DNA from: Adiantum capillus-veneris
Taxonomy: Eukaryota > Streptophyta > Polypodiopsida > Polypodiales > Pteridaceae
DNA: 64,000 nt
Assembly: GCA_014529385.2 (NCBI GenBank)
Contig: CM043956.1
Location: 94,133,221-94,197,220 of the forward strand
Direction of reading: 5' to 3'
This document shows, one piece after another, positions 20,921 through 33,570 of this stretch. A model generated the notes under the pieces. It made no database searches, was not told the DNA's origin, and saw only the letters and a list, made by a program, of their open reading frames with translations. How positions within the stretch are numbered: the first letter of the stretch is position 1; each line of letters opens with the position of its first letter. Made by a program: the position numbers and the translations under genes.

Positions 20921-23900
20921 ATGTATGGGTAGAAGGAAACTCTTGAAGAAACCCAGGCTATAGTTGTTGAGGCAAAGGCAAGCCTTCCTGTTCTTTCATA
21001 CAGTAACATCCAAAGATATGTCTTTACTGATCACGCAATGACTTTACTACAACTCTGGGATTTGCGAGTTGTATTGCAAGCCACAAGGATTGCTTTTCAG
21101 GCAGATATTATTAAGCAAGTTCTTGATTCCTTTGATGCTGAAACTAGCACTGCTGTGATAAATAATAGGAAGGTGTCAGTGACACCAGAAGCCATTGCAT
21201 TTTCATTTTGGATGCCTAATGATCCCAAACCGTCTGTGGCAACTGCACAACAAATAAGTACTGCTCTAAAGGAGGACGAAACAGCTAGAAAGAAGCGCAA
21301 GGCAAGTGCTCAAGGAGTTCCAGTAGCAGGACTGGAAGCCTCCGCTGCTTACAGTTTGTAGCCGAAGCAGTCAGTCTTAAGAATAACCCAACGTATGTGT
21401 CAGAGAAATTATTTGCTATGCTGTGGGCCAAGATACTAGATTCACAAGTCCATATCAACCTGTGTCAAATACTCTCGCATAATGTACTCCAACAGACTGC
21501 CAAGCTGAAATCTCAAATTGTTTTCAAGGCATGGTATGTTTGGCAATTTTTGTATTGGGCTACTGCTGCAGATGTTAATGAGCAGGTAAAGCAGACATGG
21601 AGTGAGCAGCCCATTTCTGAACCAAAGAAGATTGAACTGTCCTCAGACAACGAGGAAACAGACAGTCAAACGATTTCCAATGACCTGAAAAGGAAAGCCA
21701 CTGCAGAGGAAGCTGGCAGTTCAAAGAAACCAAGAATCACACTGACAAAAATCAGTGAATTCTTGAAGCAAATCAAAAGCCAGGTTAAGGCAACGAGCAC
21801 TAAGAAAACTGTACCTGATCAGGCAGTTGTCAAACATACAGTTGCTACTGGATATGGGAAAGATCAGGTAAAGCCAGTCACTGAGGCGAAGGTACCAGAC
21901 CAGCCAGAAGACAAAGGCAAGAATCAACTGGATAAGGGGAAAGGTCCACCGACCTCAACGTTGTCTGAAACAGTTCCTGCCATTTCTGGAAACCCTCTGC
22001 AACTGGTTAAAAAGGATAAGTTGCAGCAAATGCAAACTCAGCAATTGAGAGGGCATCTCTTGCTCACCAAAACGGATTATGCAACTCTACCTTATGTGGC
22101 TCTTGTGGCAATATATGAACCTGTCGATTTTGATCCAACCACGGTCAAAGACAGATGTTCAGTACTGATACAGTCTTCTTGAAATAGCATTGTCAGCTAT
22201 ATGGGACAATTGGTGGAGGCTGCTGGATCACAAGACGAGATCAATAAGCTCAAGGCTGACTTGGAAGAAGCACAGCATCTTGCAACACTCCAGAAAGCCC
22301 AGGAAATGTAGAACATACAACACAGGGTATTGGAAGCTCAATCAGAAAGAGCTCAGGAGTTTTTGAACAAAAAGCTAGCCAAGGCTGAGTCTAAAATTAT
22401 GATCATGAAGAGTCAAAGTAATGAGGCACTGAGAGCTGCCGAGCAAGCTGAAACAGGGCTCAGAATGAAGCGGGAAGAATTCAGGAAGCTGCTAGTGCAC
22501 CATATAGCTCTGAAGCGTTCGCTGACTGACAGATACATCTACAATAGCTTGTCTGAAATTTTAAACCCCGCAGGCAATGCTGTTTTTGACGTAGAAAATT
22601 TAAAATCCTTAATGGAAAGTTTGCAGAGTGATTTGCAGGACAAGATGGGTGAGTTCAATAATGCTCTTATGAATCAAGCCATAACGGATTATATTGAGCA
22701 ACAGACTTCCCCGGATGAGGAAGGAGAAGATGAAGAAGATGAAGCTGATCAGGAGGAGGATGATGAAGAGACTGGGCATACAAAGGATGATGATGATGCC
22801 CCACCACCATCTTCACCCCCAGGACCTGGTATTGGTGGGACAGGGCCAGATGAAGGAGGCCAGTCACAGCCAGACCAACCAGACCAGACGGAGGGACAGC
22901 AGGAAGGACACGAAACAGAGCACCAGTCGGGTCATCAGCAGATTAAAGAGCAGTAGCCCAGTAACACTGAGAATCAACCCACTGATCCGTCCCATCACAG
23001 TAGAGAGGCTAAAGGGAAAATGAAGGTTCAGGATGAAGGACCAGTGAATGATCATCAACATTCACTGCAGCTCATTACCTTGAATAAGCAACTGAGACAT
23101 CAACAGGCCTCCATCACCAGACAGTATCTGGAGGATGATGCTCTCTAGACTGATTTAGAAAGGTTCCAAAGACTATATGTGGGAGCCAGGGAAATGGTAG
23201 AACATTGGAAATCTGCTACTTTCCATGATAAAGAAGCTTGTAGACTACCTGCGCATCCCAGTACAGTTCAGCTGTTGGAACGAGTTCCGGAATGGATACT
23301 CAATACTGATGAGAAAGTGGTAAACCCGCACTGGCAAAGACAGTCTACTGCAGATTGTCAATCTTTAGCTCTAGAACTGAAACTTCTTCTGGGTAACAAA
23401 CCAACTTACCGTTGCATGAAGGACGTTAGGGTCCAACTTAAGGATGTTCTGGTACAACTGCAAACTGCCAGAGGTGTTTTGGATCAGAGAGTGAAAGCCA
23501 TCCTGGAGGACCAGACAGCCACTAGCAGAGGACCTCAAACGCGAATGTCAGTGGGAGCATAGGCAACTGCTCTCCGAACTCTATTCCAGTTAGTAAGAAT
23601 GACTAAGAAGATGATGCAACAAGAAAACCAGGCAGTCCTGAATTTCCTGGAATTTGTGCCTGATTCTCCAGTTCTCTTGTATGCTGTTCCAGCAAGAGAA
23701 ACTGAGCTGCCAAGATTCTTTCCAGCGCTGTATCCTCAACATCAAGAACCAGTTGATCGACTCATATATTTCAAAATAACTGATGAGCTTCGGGATTGGT
23801 ATGAGCGATCAACTGTGGAATGGAAGACTTGGTAGACATTTCTCAATGATGCTCTTCAAATCAATGACATCCAGGCAATGAAGAAAGAGCTACAAAGGAT

Positions 23901-24374
23901 TCAGCTGTGTATGGGCAAGTGGAAGATTCGGGTAAGAGGATTGACTAGGATTACTAATCAGTTACTAGAGCTCACGGTCGAATCTTCCAAACTGCCTCAG
24001 AAAGACATTACAGCAAAGCCGGGTCTGGCACCGCAGTACAGGGAGATGGCTGAGATTCTTTTCGAAGCTCGCGTCAAAACAAATCAGCCTCTTCCAGAAG
24101 GATGGATCCATACTGCTTCGCATTAAGTCATAAACTGGCCAGAACCAAACTGAGCAAGGGCAGGCGTACACTCTATGATCCTGACACCAAAACCTATCAT
24201 TCTCTCACACCTTATGAGGTAGAGATGACCACAGACCGGCGGGATCAGCTTGAGCAAGAGGCCATTTACCGACTGATTCAGAAGGAGAATGCTGATGCTG
24301 GAACTACTCAGGCACCAACCCGGTCAAAGAGCAAAGGCAAAAGGAAGACGGTCCAATGGAAGGATACTGGGTAG
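20921..24374 (+). pseudogene. Long extra sense ORF downstream of integrase (about 1,150 codons, product unknown)
   Basis: Starting at ATG 20921, one long frame continues to about 24374 with two frameshifts (near 21350 and 24110). Point stops occur at 20930, 22309, 22954, 23146, 23560 and 23833 (TAG) and 22180 (TGA). The N-part has a compact mixed region (YVFTDHAMTLLQLWDLRVV, INNRKVSVTPEAIAFSF). The middle is Lys/Glu/Gln-rich with KKPR basic clusters; codons from 22190 to 22500 look like coiled coil. An acidic run (DEEGEDEEDEADQEEDDEE) at ~22715 is followed by a Pro/Gly/Gln segment. The C-part holds hydrophobic blocks (VLNFLEFVPDSPVLLYAVPA) and ends SKGKRKTVQWKDTG. I recognise no domain. Intact length and mutation type match gag-pol, so it was probably a working gene of the parent element. 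Confidence 0.75.
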
Positions 24375-24672
24375 TTCTATCTCAGAATTCAGGGGCGACT
24401 TTTCTTCACAGCAGGTAGGGAGAGATGACAGCTCCACCTTGGTTGGTGACAGCTCCACCTTGGCCTTTTCAGCTGCCTCTCGCAATCTGTGATCTTTCTA
24501 GAGCTCTGCATCCTTCACCATCTTCTCAATGTCAGACTCTGAAGATTGAATAGTTACCTGCATCCCAACATCAGAACCAAACAATGGATTTTTCAGTCTC
24601 ACATCAGAATCAGACAGGAGAATTTTTCAGAAATTTTGGAATCTTGCCAAAATTCAAGAAAGAAGGGAAGGA
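24375..24672 (+). promoter_or_regulatory. 3' untranslated region with polypurine tract
   Basis: The purine run AAGAAAGAAGGGAAGGA (24656-24672) directly precedes the 3' LTR and is the expected plus-strand primer. A 19-bp word ACAGCTCCACCTTGG is tandemly repeated near 24428-24464. Confidence 0.8.
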
Positions 24673-25142
24673 TGTAGAGGGGCTGGATAGTCACCATGTG
24701 GGAACGTGTTCTTAGAAGATGGGTACCGAATCACTTAGTAATTACTAGAGTAATTACTATAGTAAACCCGAAGTATATAAATAGGGCCCATTACATTGAT
24801 ATCGGGTTGGCAATTGTAATCACTTGTATTAGCGCTTTGGGCTATAATTGCACTTGAGCATCAGTGGCAATATTATCGTCTATACTTTTTCTCTGTAATC
24901 ATATTCGCTGTAATCTCAATCATGGTATATATTTCAGTGATACTTACTTCTCAACAGTCTTTTGAATCTGAATCTGAATCTGAACTTTATTCCAGTCTAC
25001 GAGTCTGACTCTTATTTCAGCATCCACAATTCAGTCTCGTCTCTGATTTCTGTCTAGTCTGCTGTCTGAAATCTTTCCACACTAGTAGCTAAAATCCTTC
25101 AACACTGGAATTAGCTGTCTCAAGAGATCAACTCCAATTCCA
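24673..25142 (+). repeat. 3' LTR of the Ty3/gypsy element
   Basis: 470 bp. It differs from the 5' LTR by about a dozen substitutions, mostly transitions, an extra GAATCTGAA-type unit near 24970 and a ~20-bp insertion near 25040. Confidence 0.92.
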
Positions 25143-25147
25143 ATCGT

Positions 25148-26509
25148 CCTTGCATTGGACGTTAGTTATTTAGGAGCAAGAGCGATAAGGGACATATGTG
25201 GGGGTCCCCCATGGGTCCTCCCATTTTTCAACACAAGAAAACATGTATACTTCACTAACTCTCCAAAACATTTTGATTGGGATCTACATTGCTCATGGTG
25301 CACTAAGGCATAGCGACCTTTGGTAGGGTAAAAAGTCCCATTTTCATGAATGAAACTATCAAAATTTTAAAATTAGTGTTAATGTACAAAGAAAATATTT
25401 ACAAACCGTACACATATTACAGAGGGGGTCAAGCTGACTATAGAAGCACTGTAGAAAGGGGGGTATATGGGTTCTTTAGAATTTGTAGATAGGGGGTTGG
25501 ACTAGTGCCATGGGTTCCATAGATGGAGGATTTTTCCCATATGGTTGCACGCAAACGACGCCCCCCTCTAACTATAAGTGAATCCCTCGGGGTTGATCTA
25601 CCATATTTCGGCGCTACCTCCATTCTGGTTGGAATTTTTCTCTTGGGTGTAGTTTCTTGACATTTACACAACCAAGCACAAATGGATGTCTATCCCTTCC
25701 AATTAATAGTCAATCAAGCAAAGCCTCCGCTTACACCATAACAAAGCATTGAGTGCTATTAATGTCTCTTTTTGTTTGTCATCAACCCTTATGGGAAGCA
25801 CAAGGGGTGTCTGCTTGCTCATGATATGTATAAAGGTGTGCCTACATAATAGCATTGTTAACAACAAGTTTACAAACTCTCCATTTGAAGCTTAACAATT
25901 GAAATAGAATGAAAATATATTTTATGTCATCGAGTTTCATGCATTAATAAAATAGAGCGGTAAGTTTTATTCATCTCAATTATGGCTCAAGAATCCAATG
26001 AACCTACTGACAATAGACATCATCATCAATGTTCACTATTTTTGTGGAAACAATGGACCAGACTAGTAAGTTAGCCCCTTCACACATGTGAAGAGTATAC
26101 ATGACATTGATAAATGCGCAAGATAATTATGAAATAAAGTTTGAAGAACTAGATGAGTGTTTTTCTTCCTCTATTAGGATTTTGATAGTTGGAAATCTTC
26201 CAAAGTTAGTATCCCCATGAGTGGTGTATATTTGCTACAACAATGTTGGTAAGCTCACACACCTATAACAAAAGCTCAAGGGGTCACTTATAAGAAACTA
26301 CCTATATCACATGCGTTCAAAGGTTGTTTAAAGGTTATTTAAAAATTCATATACTTACATGCTCTAAGGTAATAAAAAAACCCTTTCTGCTTGAGAAACC
26401 TACGGATTTTTTCCCATAATGAAATAAAAAACCTCGCTTATAAATATAATTCTATTAATTTTGTCTAATTAAAAAACCCTTATGTTAAACTCATGTGCTA
26501 TATTAACAT
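25148..26509. other. Unassigned AT-rich DNA
   Basis: I see no gene, transposon end or tandem repeat here. Confidence 0.5.
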
Positions 26510-26775
26510 ACCTACGAGTAAGTAATTGTTTGTAGTATTTATTTTTATTTATTTGACATGATTTTAAGATTTTGGGTAGGGAAATTTTCTAGGACTAAAG
26601 GCCCCAAGCTAACATATAAGTGCACCAATTGTAAATACACATCAAATTCATTGTCGCATTGGTTGGTTCAACGAATTCTCTCTCTCTTTCTCTTTCTCTT
26701 TCTCGTGCATTCTTATGTTGCTCAATGCTTCTGCATCATCACTTTTACATGGTTTGACATAATATTAGTGCATTA
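26510..26775 (+). repeat. Copia-type LTR fragment, family C copy 1
   Basis: Shares ordered words with 32745-33025, 61855-62187 and the inverse of 63760-64000: TTTATTT...TTGGGTAGGG, CATATAAGTGCACC, TTTCTCGTGCATTC, GCTTCTGCATCAT. It ends GGTTTGACA, followed by TAATATTAGTGC, a degraded initiator-Met primer site. Confidence 0.55.
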
Positions 26776-26921
26776 GGCATGGAAGGAGAAGCACACAAAG
26801 ACAAGGAGCAAGGTAGTGATTGGCGTTTTCAATCTCTCATGGATTGCATTTTGAAAAGCTAGGGGTGGCAAAGGTGGACTAGTCACATTCTCTAAGGCGT
26901 TTTAAAATTGTGGGTTGAAGA

Positions 26922-26943
26922 GGGGGGGGGGGGGGGGGGGGGG
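26922..26943. repeat. Poly(G) tract, 22 nt
   Basis: Uninterrupted G run. Its length is likely to be variable or misassembled. Confidence 0.9.
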
Positions 26944-27459
26944 ACCGGGTTTCCAAATGGGGTACTCTAAACTGACTTAAAATGACATTGATTTGGTGGA
27001 CACCCATGCCAATGACTTTACAGGTGGGCCAAAGTCCTGAAATGCGAGTTTTGCATAAGACATGAGGAGTCACTTGGTAACCCTCTAGCGTAATACTCAG
27101 CACGCTACGGTGGTGTAGGGTTCGCAGTAATCGCAATCGTATCTGTTCAACCATCCATACTCTCATGCCGGGATGAAGGTTGGTATCTTGCAAAGCCTGG
27201 GCGACGGTTGCGAGCTCACAGGTAGAAGAATAAGGTGGTTCAGCACACATGCAACTGAGGCAATCTCGCCTCTTTGTGCTTCAATGAGCTTGCTCGTTGT
27301 TGATCTAGTGGCTCTGTGCGTCCACTCTCGTCCCCTAGTATTTGATCCTCGGTCGGCTTTGTGCGTCGTGGAGTGCTCGCTTCTGCAAGCTTTGCCCGAA
27401 ATCGCGATTATTATCTTTTATTTCGCACTTTGAGCTTTTGTTAATAATCGCATGTGCCA

Positions 27460-28069
27460 TTATTTTAGAGTTTTAAATGCAACAATTTTGGTCACTTTGC
27501 CAAGGATTGCCCCTTGAATTCTAATGGTACTGCAGCTCCGGCAGCACAGGCCCCCAATAAAATGGAATCCCCGATGGGAGGGCTGGAGAAGCAGGGAGAC
27601 AATAACTAGGGGACTAATACAGGGAAGGATGAAAGAGAGATGGTATGTGAGAAAATGGATACGAAAGATGCAGGAAAAGTTGGTGGAGGAATTGATCCCC
27701 ATACAGCGAGCTTCTGAAGGTACAGGCAATAATAATAGGATCATTACTCCAGCTGCCACCCCCAAATTTATGATTGTGACAACGACGACGACTGTCCAAG
27801 TCCCTGGTCTGAAAAGAGCCAAAAGAGTGAAGGCAGTGGCAAGAGACTCCAAAGTGCTGCAAGTCATCAGAACACTAGAGGTGAAAGGATCTAATTCATC
27901 CTCCACCCCTTCAAAAGGAGGGGGGTTCAGTGTCCCTCTACACAATCCATTTGCAGCACTGCAAGAAAGAAATCCTCTGATTTGGAACCCCCGGATTCTC
28001 CTGAGACCAAGGAGAAGGGGGGGGGGGGATGATTCGGATGTTGAAGAATTCGTTCCTCTATCCCAATAA
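27460..28069 (+). pseudogene. LINE ORF1 remnant (nucleic-acid-binding protein, C-terminal part)
   Basis: A zinc-knuckle remnant CNNFGHFAKDCP at 27478-27513 is followed by low-complexity Pro/Ala/Gly/Lys-rich sequence split over several frames, ending near 28069, 11 bp before ORF2. ORF1 proteins coat LINE RNA. The first Cys of the CCHC knuckle is lost behind a TAG. There is a run of G at about 28017-28028. Confidence 0.6.
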
Positions 28070-28080
28070 ACCCCGTATTA

Positions 28081-31000
28081 ATGATGGAGTCTCTCATTAT
28101 CCAATCCTGGAACGTAAAGGGGTTGAAAACCCGTAAGAAGAGTACCCTATTCTGGGAGGAAATAAAAAAGGAGAAGACAGTTAACTTTTGGGCCATCCAG
28201 GAACACCACCTAGATGCCCATAGCAAGAGAAAGCAGGTGCTAGGAAAGAAACTGGTATTCTATGGAGAAGGAAATAACGGCTTCAGTGGCGTCCTCATCA
28301 TTGTGGACAGAGAATTGGAGCCGAAGTTGGTTCTTAACCACCCATCCGACACAATCTTGGGGATTAGAATCAGATGGGAAGGGCATCCCCTCACCATTGT
28401 GAATGTGTACGGCCCTTGCAATGCAAAAGATAGAGCTAAACTATGGATGCATCTCAGAGATACCCCTATTGAAGGGGAGTGGTTGTTGGTTGGCGACTTA
28501 AATATGGTGGAAAAGAGCAGGGATAGAACAGGATCCTCCAGCGTGTTGGTTGGCTCAGAAAGGTCTAAATGGAAAAGTTTGTGTGAAAATTGGGCAATGA
28601 TCGACTTATGGGAAGTTGGCCCATGGAACAACACGCTGGGGTTCACTTACACAAGCCTCCAGTACGCCCGCACTGCCTCCTGACTGGACAGATGCTATTG
28701 CTCACACCAAGCTCACTGGATACCAACGTTGATGGAAATGAAGGTGGTCCCAACAACAATCCTATCGGATCACATTCCTCTGCACATACATTTTAAGAAA
28801 AATAAAGAGGAGGAGCAGGCCCCAAGAGGTGAGAAAAAACTGTTGGTAACAGGGGCACACCTATTCAAAGACCCTCTTTTCAGGAATCTAACCAAGAAAG
28901 CACTGGGTAAGCTAAAAAAGGATGTCGACCTCAACAAACACAATGCGTGGGACCTATTTGCTCGGAACATCCAAAGCAATCAAAACCGCGGGCCCCCGAA
29001 TTAAGAAAGCTAGGGAGGCTCACCTGTTGCATCTTATAGCGGAGGTACAATTGCTTACCTCTATAAAAGCCAATGGGCATGCCACTGAGGTCGAACACAA
29101 ACGATGGCTTGAAGCCAAATGGAACCTTGCTAATGAGCAGCTAGAAGATATAAAAAAGGCTAGACTTCTCTCTAGGGAGAATTTTCTGCAACCAGAAGCC
29201 TCCAATCAAGCTCATTTTTTTAGGGCTTTAAAAATCAAGAAGAGCCTGGGCCACGTCCGCTCGCTCGATGATGAGAAAGGGACAGCAGTTCATAACCAAG
29301 ATGAAATGGCTAGTCTGATGCTGAGCTATCTCAATCAAATCATTGGACAGCCAGAGTCTCAGTCCCAAGAAGTGGAAGAAGCCAGAGGGACCTTACGTCA
29401 GAGTGTCAAGAAGGAAATTCCCCAATAATAACTTGGAATGGGCATTTTTTGAAGACGAACGTTCACTAGCATTGCAAGCCCTTGGCAATGAAAAGTCCCC
29501 TGGTTGGGATGGGATGACGGTGGAATTCTATAGAGAATTTTGGGAAGATCTCAAGGCCCCAATCACATGTTTGGCCAATAAAGCCATGGTCGAAGGGTCG
29601 TTGGAGACAAGTGTGAAGAGAGGGCTTATCAAGCCCATCCCAAAACAGATGTGCTGTTCTAAACTGAAACATTGGCACCCTATAACGATGATGTCGGTGG
29701 CCTACAAAATTATAGCTAAAGCAATGGCCCTCAGACTCGCCCCCTTACTAACGAAGATCATCTCCCCCCATCAACATGGTTTCATAAAAGAAAGTTCCAT
29801 TTACGATAACATCTTGGCAGCAATGGTGGGCATTGAATACACAACTGTCACAAAGCAGGAGTGCATTCTGATCAAGTTGGACCTGGACAAGGCCTATGAA
29901 AGAATAACATGGACATATATAGAAGTCGTCATGGAAGCTCTTGGCTTTGGGCCGCGCCTCTGTCGGCTGGTTCGTGTAATGGGGGCTGGAAGCCATTCAA
30001 AGCTCCTATTCAACGATAGAATTGTGGGCTCTTTTGAGGTCAAAAGATCTATTAAACAGGGATGCCCTCTGGCCCCCCTACTTTTCGTCATAGGGTCACA
30101 TCCTCTGATCACGACGCTCGAAGCTAGTGTTGAACGAGGGGAGGTGCAAGGCCTTGTTTTACCAGGAAACTGCCAACTCCTGACAAAAGTTTTTGTAGAC
30201 GATTCTCTCCTCTTCTTGAAGGCGTGCCCCTAGGAAATTAGAAATGCTCTGGAGATTGTACAAATTTTCTCAGTAGCTTCGGGGTCCCAGTGTAATATAG
30301 AGAAGTCAAGGATGATTATCCTATCGAAAAATGACTTATTTGACCCTTCCGTCTGGTCGGGGGAGATTGTCACAAAAGGGAATATCTTTAGACATCTAGG
30401 AGCCCCCTTGGGGGTGGATGTAACTCACAAGCAAAGATTTGAGTGGGTGCTTGAAAAAATCAAAACAAAAATGAGTAGGTGGGAGTATGCTCTTCTCCCA
30501 TTCTCAAATTGGATAAGAGTGATGAATGCCTTTATGATTCCTTATATTGCCTTCACTAGCCCACTTCTCAAGATGGATAAGTGTCACTGGAAAGAGTTCT
30601 TAAAACCCAGTTAAAATATTTTTATGGAAAAATAACAGGAAATCTTCCAAACCATGGCAATGGGCCCGTTGGGAATCAGTTTCTCGGCCGGGGAATCAAG
30701 GAGGCCTCGGAATTCTAAACCTTGTGGCCCATGCAGAAGCTTGTTGCACCAAATTTGTTTCTTCCTTCGCTAAACAGGATCAAGTTTGGGCTGTCGTGAT
30801 CAGAGATATGATAGAAGCAACTAAACTTGGCTCGAAGGGTGGAAAGTGGAGAGGGGTGGAGATTCATGACAAACTGTTAGCCCCGGCATGGTGTAACTTA
30901 AGACTAGGGGGTAGTTTAGGAGAATTGGTAAGAAAATGCGATAGAGCAGGACGAGTCTTAAAGTGGGGGGAAGAAGCCAGATACTTCAAGAACTCCATCC

Positions 31001-31930
31001 TGCATTGGTCCCCCTGGCTCTCCAAAGTTGTAGATCTGCCACAAACTCCCTATTGGATTGAGACAGCCAGGAAGCTGAATAATAAGGGTTTGAACCGGCT
31101 TGAGCACTTCTGGGACAGTGGCAACAAGAGTTGGAAAACCATTGACCTTATGGTTGCACAATACCAACTTAATAGCTTGGAGGTCTTGCTTGTCCACAAA
31201 GTGACGAAAGAGCTTGACAATCTAGTGATGCCAATTTGTGATTCGGAGTTGGACTGGAATGCTTGGAAATGGCCCGGAAGCAGTCTATTGTGGAAACCCC
31301 ATACTAAAAGCATTTATCAGACAATGATGCAAAAGAAGAATTTGTCTAGCCCCCTTAACAAGCTATGGAAAAAGCAATGGCCGGAGGAAAGGTGGGAGCA
31401 TGTAAAGGAGTACATTTGGAAGCCAAAGGTTCCGCAGTACATGAAGGTTTTCTTATGTAAGGTTGTTTGGGGTGCTTTACCGACGGGGGTGAAGATTCAG
31501 GAGAGAGGGATTGGGTCAGATTGATGCTTGGGGTGCAGGTTAGCTAGTGAAGATCTGGCCCACCTATTCATGGACTGCCCAGCTATAAAAGGCCTCGCAA
31601 GGAAAGTATGCAAGTGGGTCCAGAGAACATGGAAAATTAGTTTTTTCAAGACTGACCTATGCCTTGGAGGAAAAAATTTAGGTAGTCCTGCACTCCTTGT
31701 CAGCACTCAGATCGTCAGATACTTCTTCTTTCGTAATGTATGGCAAGGAACCGCCGTGTTTTTGAAGGAGGATTTGAGGTGGCAAGCTTCACAGAAATTA
31801 TACAAGAAAGCAAAGTGCTAATATGGGCACTCGGGCGCAAGCAACACTCGGAGGATTGGTCTAGGACTACTTGTGCCTTGTTGTCAGTAGATGGAATGCT
31901 TAGGATGGGGGCAAATCTTGGCCATCAGTA
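28081..31930 (+). pseudogene. LINE ORF2: APE endonuclease, reverse transcriptase, zf-RVT
   Basis: The start is ATG 28081 or 28084. Endonuclease: IIQSWNVKGLK, FWAIQEHHLD, VYGPCNAKDRAKLW, LLVGDLNMVEKS, SDHIPLHIHF (28090-28800). RT: SPGWDGMTVEFYREFW, LIKPIPK, HWHPITMMSVAYKIIAK, LIKLDLDKAYERITW, KQGCPLAPLLF, catalytic VFVDDSLLF (30190-30216), RHLGAPLG. C-terminal zf-RVT: MKVFLCKVVWGALPTGVKI and CLGCRLASEDLAHLFMDC (to ~31580). Breaks: TGA 28681 (expected Arg, *LDRCYC), frameshift near 28990, frame change near 29425, TAG 30231 (expected Gln), frameshift near 30605, TGA 31522 (expected Arg, D*CLGC). The domains are complete, but the copy cannot make a protein. Confidence 0.92.
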
Positions 31931-32113
31931 AATAAAAGATATTAGAATGAGGCGGGGTGGTCGGGGTGGCTGCCCTCATTGTAATTTTGATCCCTGGATG
32001 TTGTCATGGCTTAACATGAGCATGACAAAACCTTGTAATTTTTTGGTCTCCTCAATATAATCCACTCACAATTGTGAGTTTTGCTTAAAGATAAAAAAAG
32101 ACATGAGGAGTCA

Positions 32114-32643
32114 AACATGCCCATAGTCACTGGTTGCATTTTGAAATGATGTATGCAAAGATTTTGGGATGCGGAGAAGTAACCCTCTTTTTTGGATATT
32201 TTTAATGAGCGTTTTATAATGCTTCTTTGGGCAATCTTCTAATTACTGTGGTTTCAAGAGCTTCTTGAAACGCAAAGGGGAAGTGGCGAGCTTCAAGCTG
32301 CCCTCTCGGGTGAGCATTTTGAAATGCTATCCAAAATGAGGGGTTTCTCTTGCTTGGTGCTTCAACAACGATTAGTTTTGATCAACATGCTATGGAAAGT
32401 GCATTGATTGGTCTCAAGTTAGCGATCTTGGCACTCACAAAGTTCTCAAGGGATTTAGAAATCCATTTGTTTCAACATTGTAATGCCCAAGGCAAGGTTT
32501 GAATCTCTCAAGAGGGCAAAGGCCAAGGCAAGATTGAGGAGGACAGACGATATAGTGTTTCGTCCAAGGAGATCGGCATGGTACACATGGTGGTAGCCAC
32601 AGTACTGGTCTCCATGCCAAGTTTCTAGCCTAATATGCTTCAG

Positions 32644-32687
<44 letters not shown>

Positions 32688-32744
32688 GGTAGCTTCTTCA
32701 TCGACTTGGTCTTCCCACATATGTACACTATGAGTTGTAGAGAG
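32114..32744. other. Unassigned DNA with (GA)n and a repeat shared with 54940-55300
   Basis: (GA)n lies at 32646-32684. The words GGAGATCGGCATGG and CACATGGTGGTAGCCAC recur near 55230, so this is part of a dispersed family I cannot name. Confidence 0.45.
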
Positions 32745-33025
32745 GGTCTTAAAGTCAAAGCATCTCAAGTGAATAGCCCAATTTGTTCCTAGTTAATTGA
32801 TTGTCTGTAGGTATTTAATTTTACTTGTTTGACATGATTCTGGGATTCTTGGTAGGGCAATTTGTTGCGGGGGGTACTTAATGCCTTCAGGCTAAGATAT
32901 AAGTGTACCCTGAGCCCCCTGGTAAACACACATTAAATACATTGCCCAATTGGCTGGCGCAACAAAATCTTTCTCGTGCATTCTCTTGTTTCTCTAGGCT
33001 TTTGCATCATGGAGTTTGACACATT
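32745..33025 (+). repeat. Copia-type LTR fragment, family C copy 2
   Basis: Contains GCATCTCAAGTGAATAGCCC, GGTATTTAATTTTACTTG, TTGGTAGGGCAATTTGTTG, ATTGCCCAATTGGCTGG, TTTCTCGTGCATTCTC and GCTTTTGCATCAT, in the same order as the other copies. It ends GTTTGACA. Confidence 0.55.
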
Positions 33026-33509
33026 TATGCCAAGTAGCTGGTCGTGACCAAGGAGAGTCAGGTCAAGTGGAGCTAGCATGATATGTATTGAGATTGCTAG
33101 TGGACACTAAGCAAAGTGAGGTTAGGGATTGTGGGTGGCCGGCTATGTGAGGATTGGCATGCTAGTTTGTCTATTGGTAATAAGGTGGTATTGTCATTAT
33201 CATTTTTGAGACATGCCTCGAAGACGGGGTATGGCTAGGTGCTCTCTACCCTGTGGACTTAAGTTAGCGCTACAATGACATCACAAAGACAAACGGTGGT
33301 ATAGGAGTCCCCAATGTGTACATACAAGGAGGGATTATTGATTGCAATATATCTAGAGACAAAGAGAAGCAATCAAGACATGTGTTCACACAGAGTATAT
33401 CCAACTTGAAGGAAGAGTGAAGTAGACAAAAAGAGTTAGATTATTGCACTTTATCTCCACTCTAATTAATAAGGACACGTGAGGTAGAAAGAAGGGAGTT
33501 GAATTATTG

Positions 33510-33570
<61 letters not shown>

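Larger units (their letters stand above)
14150..25142 (+). mobile_element. Ty3/gypsy LTR retrotransposon, 10,993 bp, both LTRs and target duplication
   Basis: The LTRs (14150-14589, 24673-25142) start TGTAGA and end ATTCCA. They are flanked by ATCGT at 14145-14149 and again at 25143-25147. The order gag, protease, RT, RNase H, integrase defines Ty3/gypsy. No chromodomain follows the integrase, which points to the non-chromovirus (Tat/Athila-like) side. Unusually, more than 4 kb lie between integrase and the 3' LTR, filled by a long sense reading frame. All three coding regions carry point stops, so this copy is not autonomous. By eye the LTRs differ by roughly a dozen substitutions plus two indels, indicating a fairly young insertion. 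Confidence 0.95.
27073..32097 (+). mobile_element. L1-type LINE, about 5.0 kb, flanked by a 16-bp target duplication
   Basis: AAGACATGAGGAGTCA occurs at 27057-27072 and 32098-32113, bracketing the element. The 3' end has a short A-rich tail (GATAAAAAAAG) merging with the duplication. Inside are an eroded ORF1 with one zinc knuckle and a nearly full ORF2. The first ~370 bases are not clearly LINE and may be 5' UTR. Degenerate but structurally near complete. Confidence 0.85.

Noticed and set aside
14624-24374. TAG/TGA stops as targets of U-to-C RNA editing
   Set aside because: Such editing is known in organelles of some plants, not for nuclear transposon transcripts; absence of TAA also fits methylation decay better.
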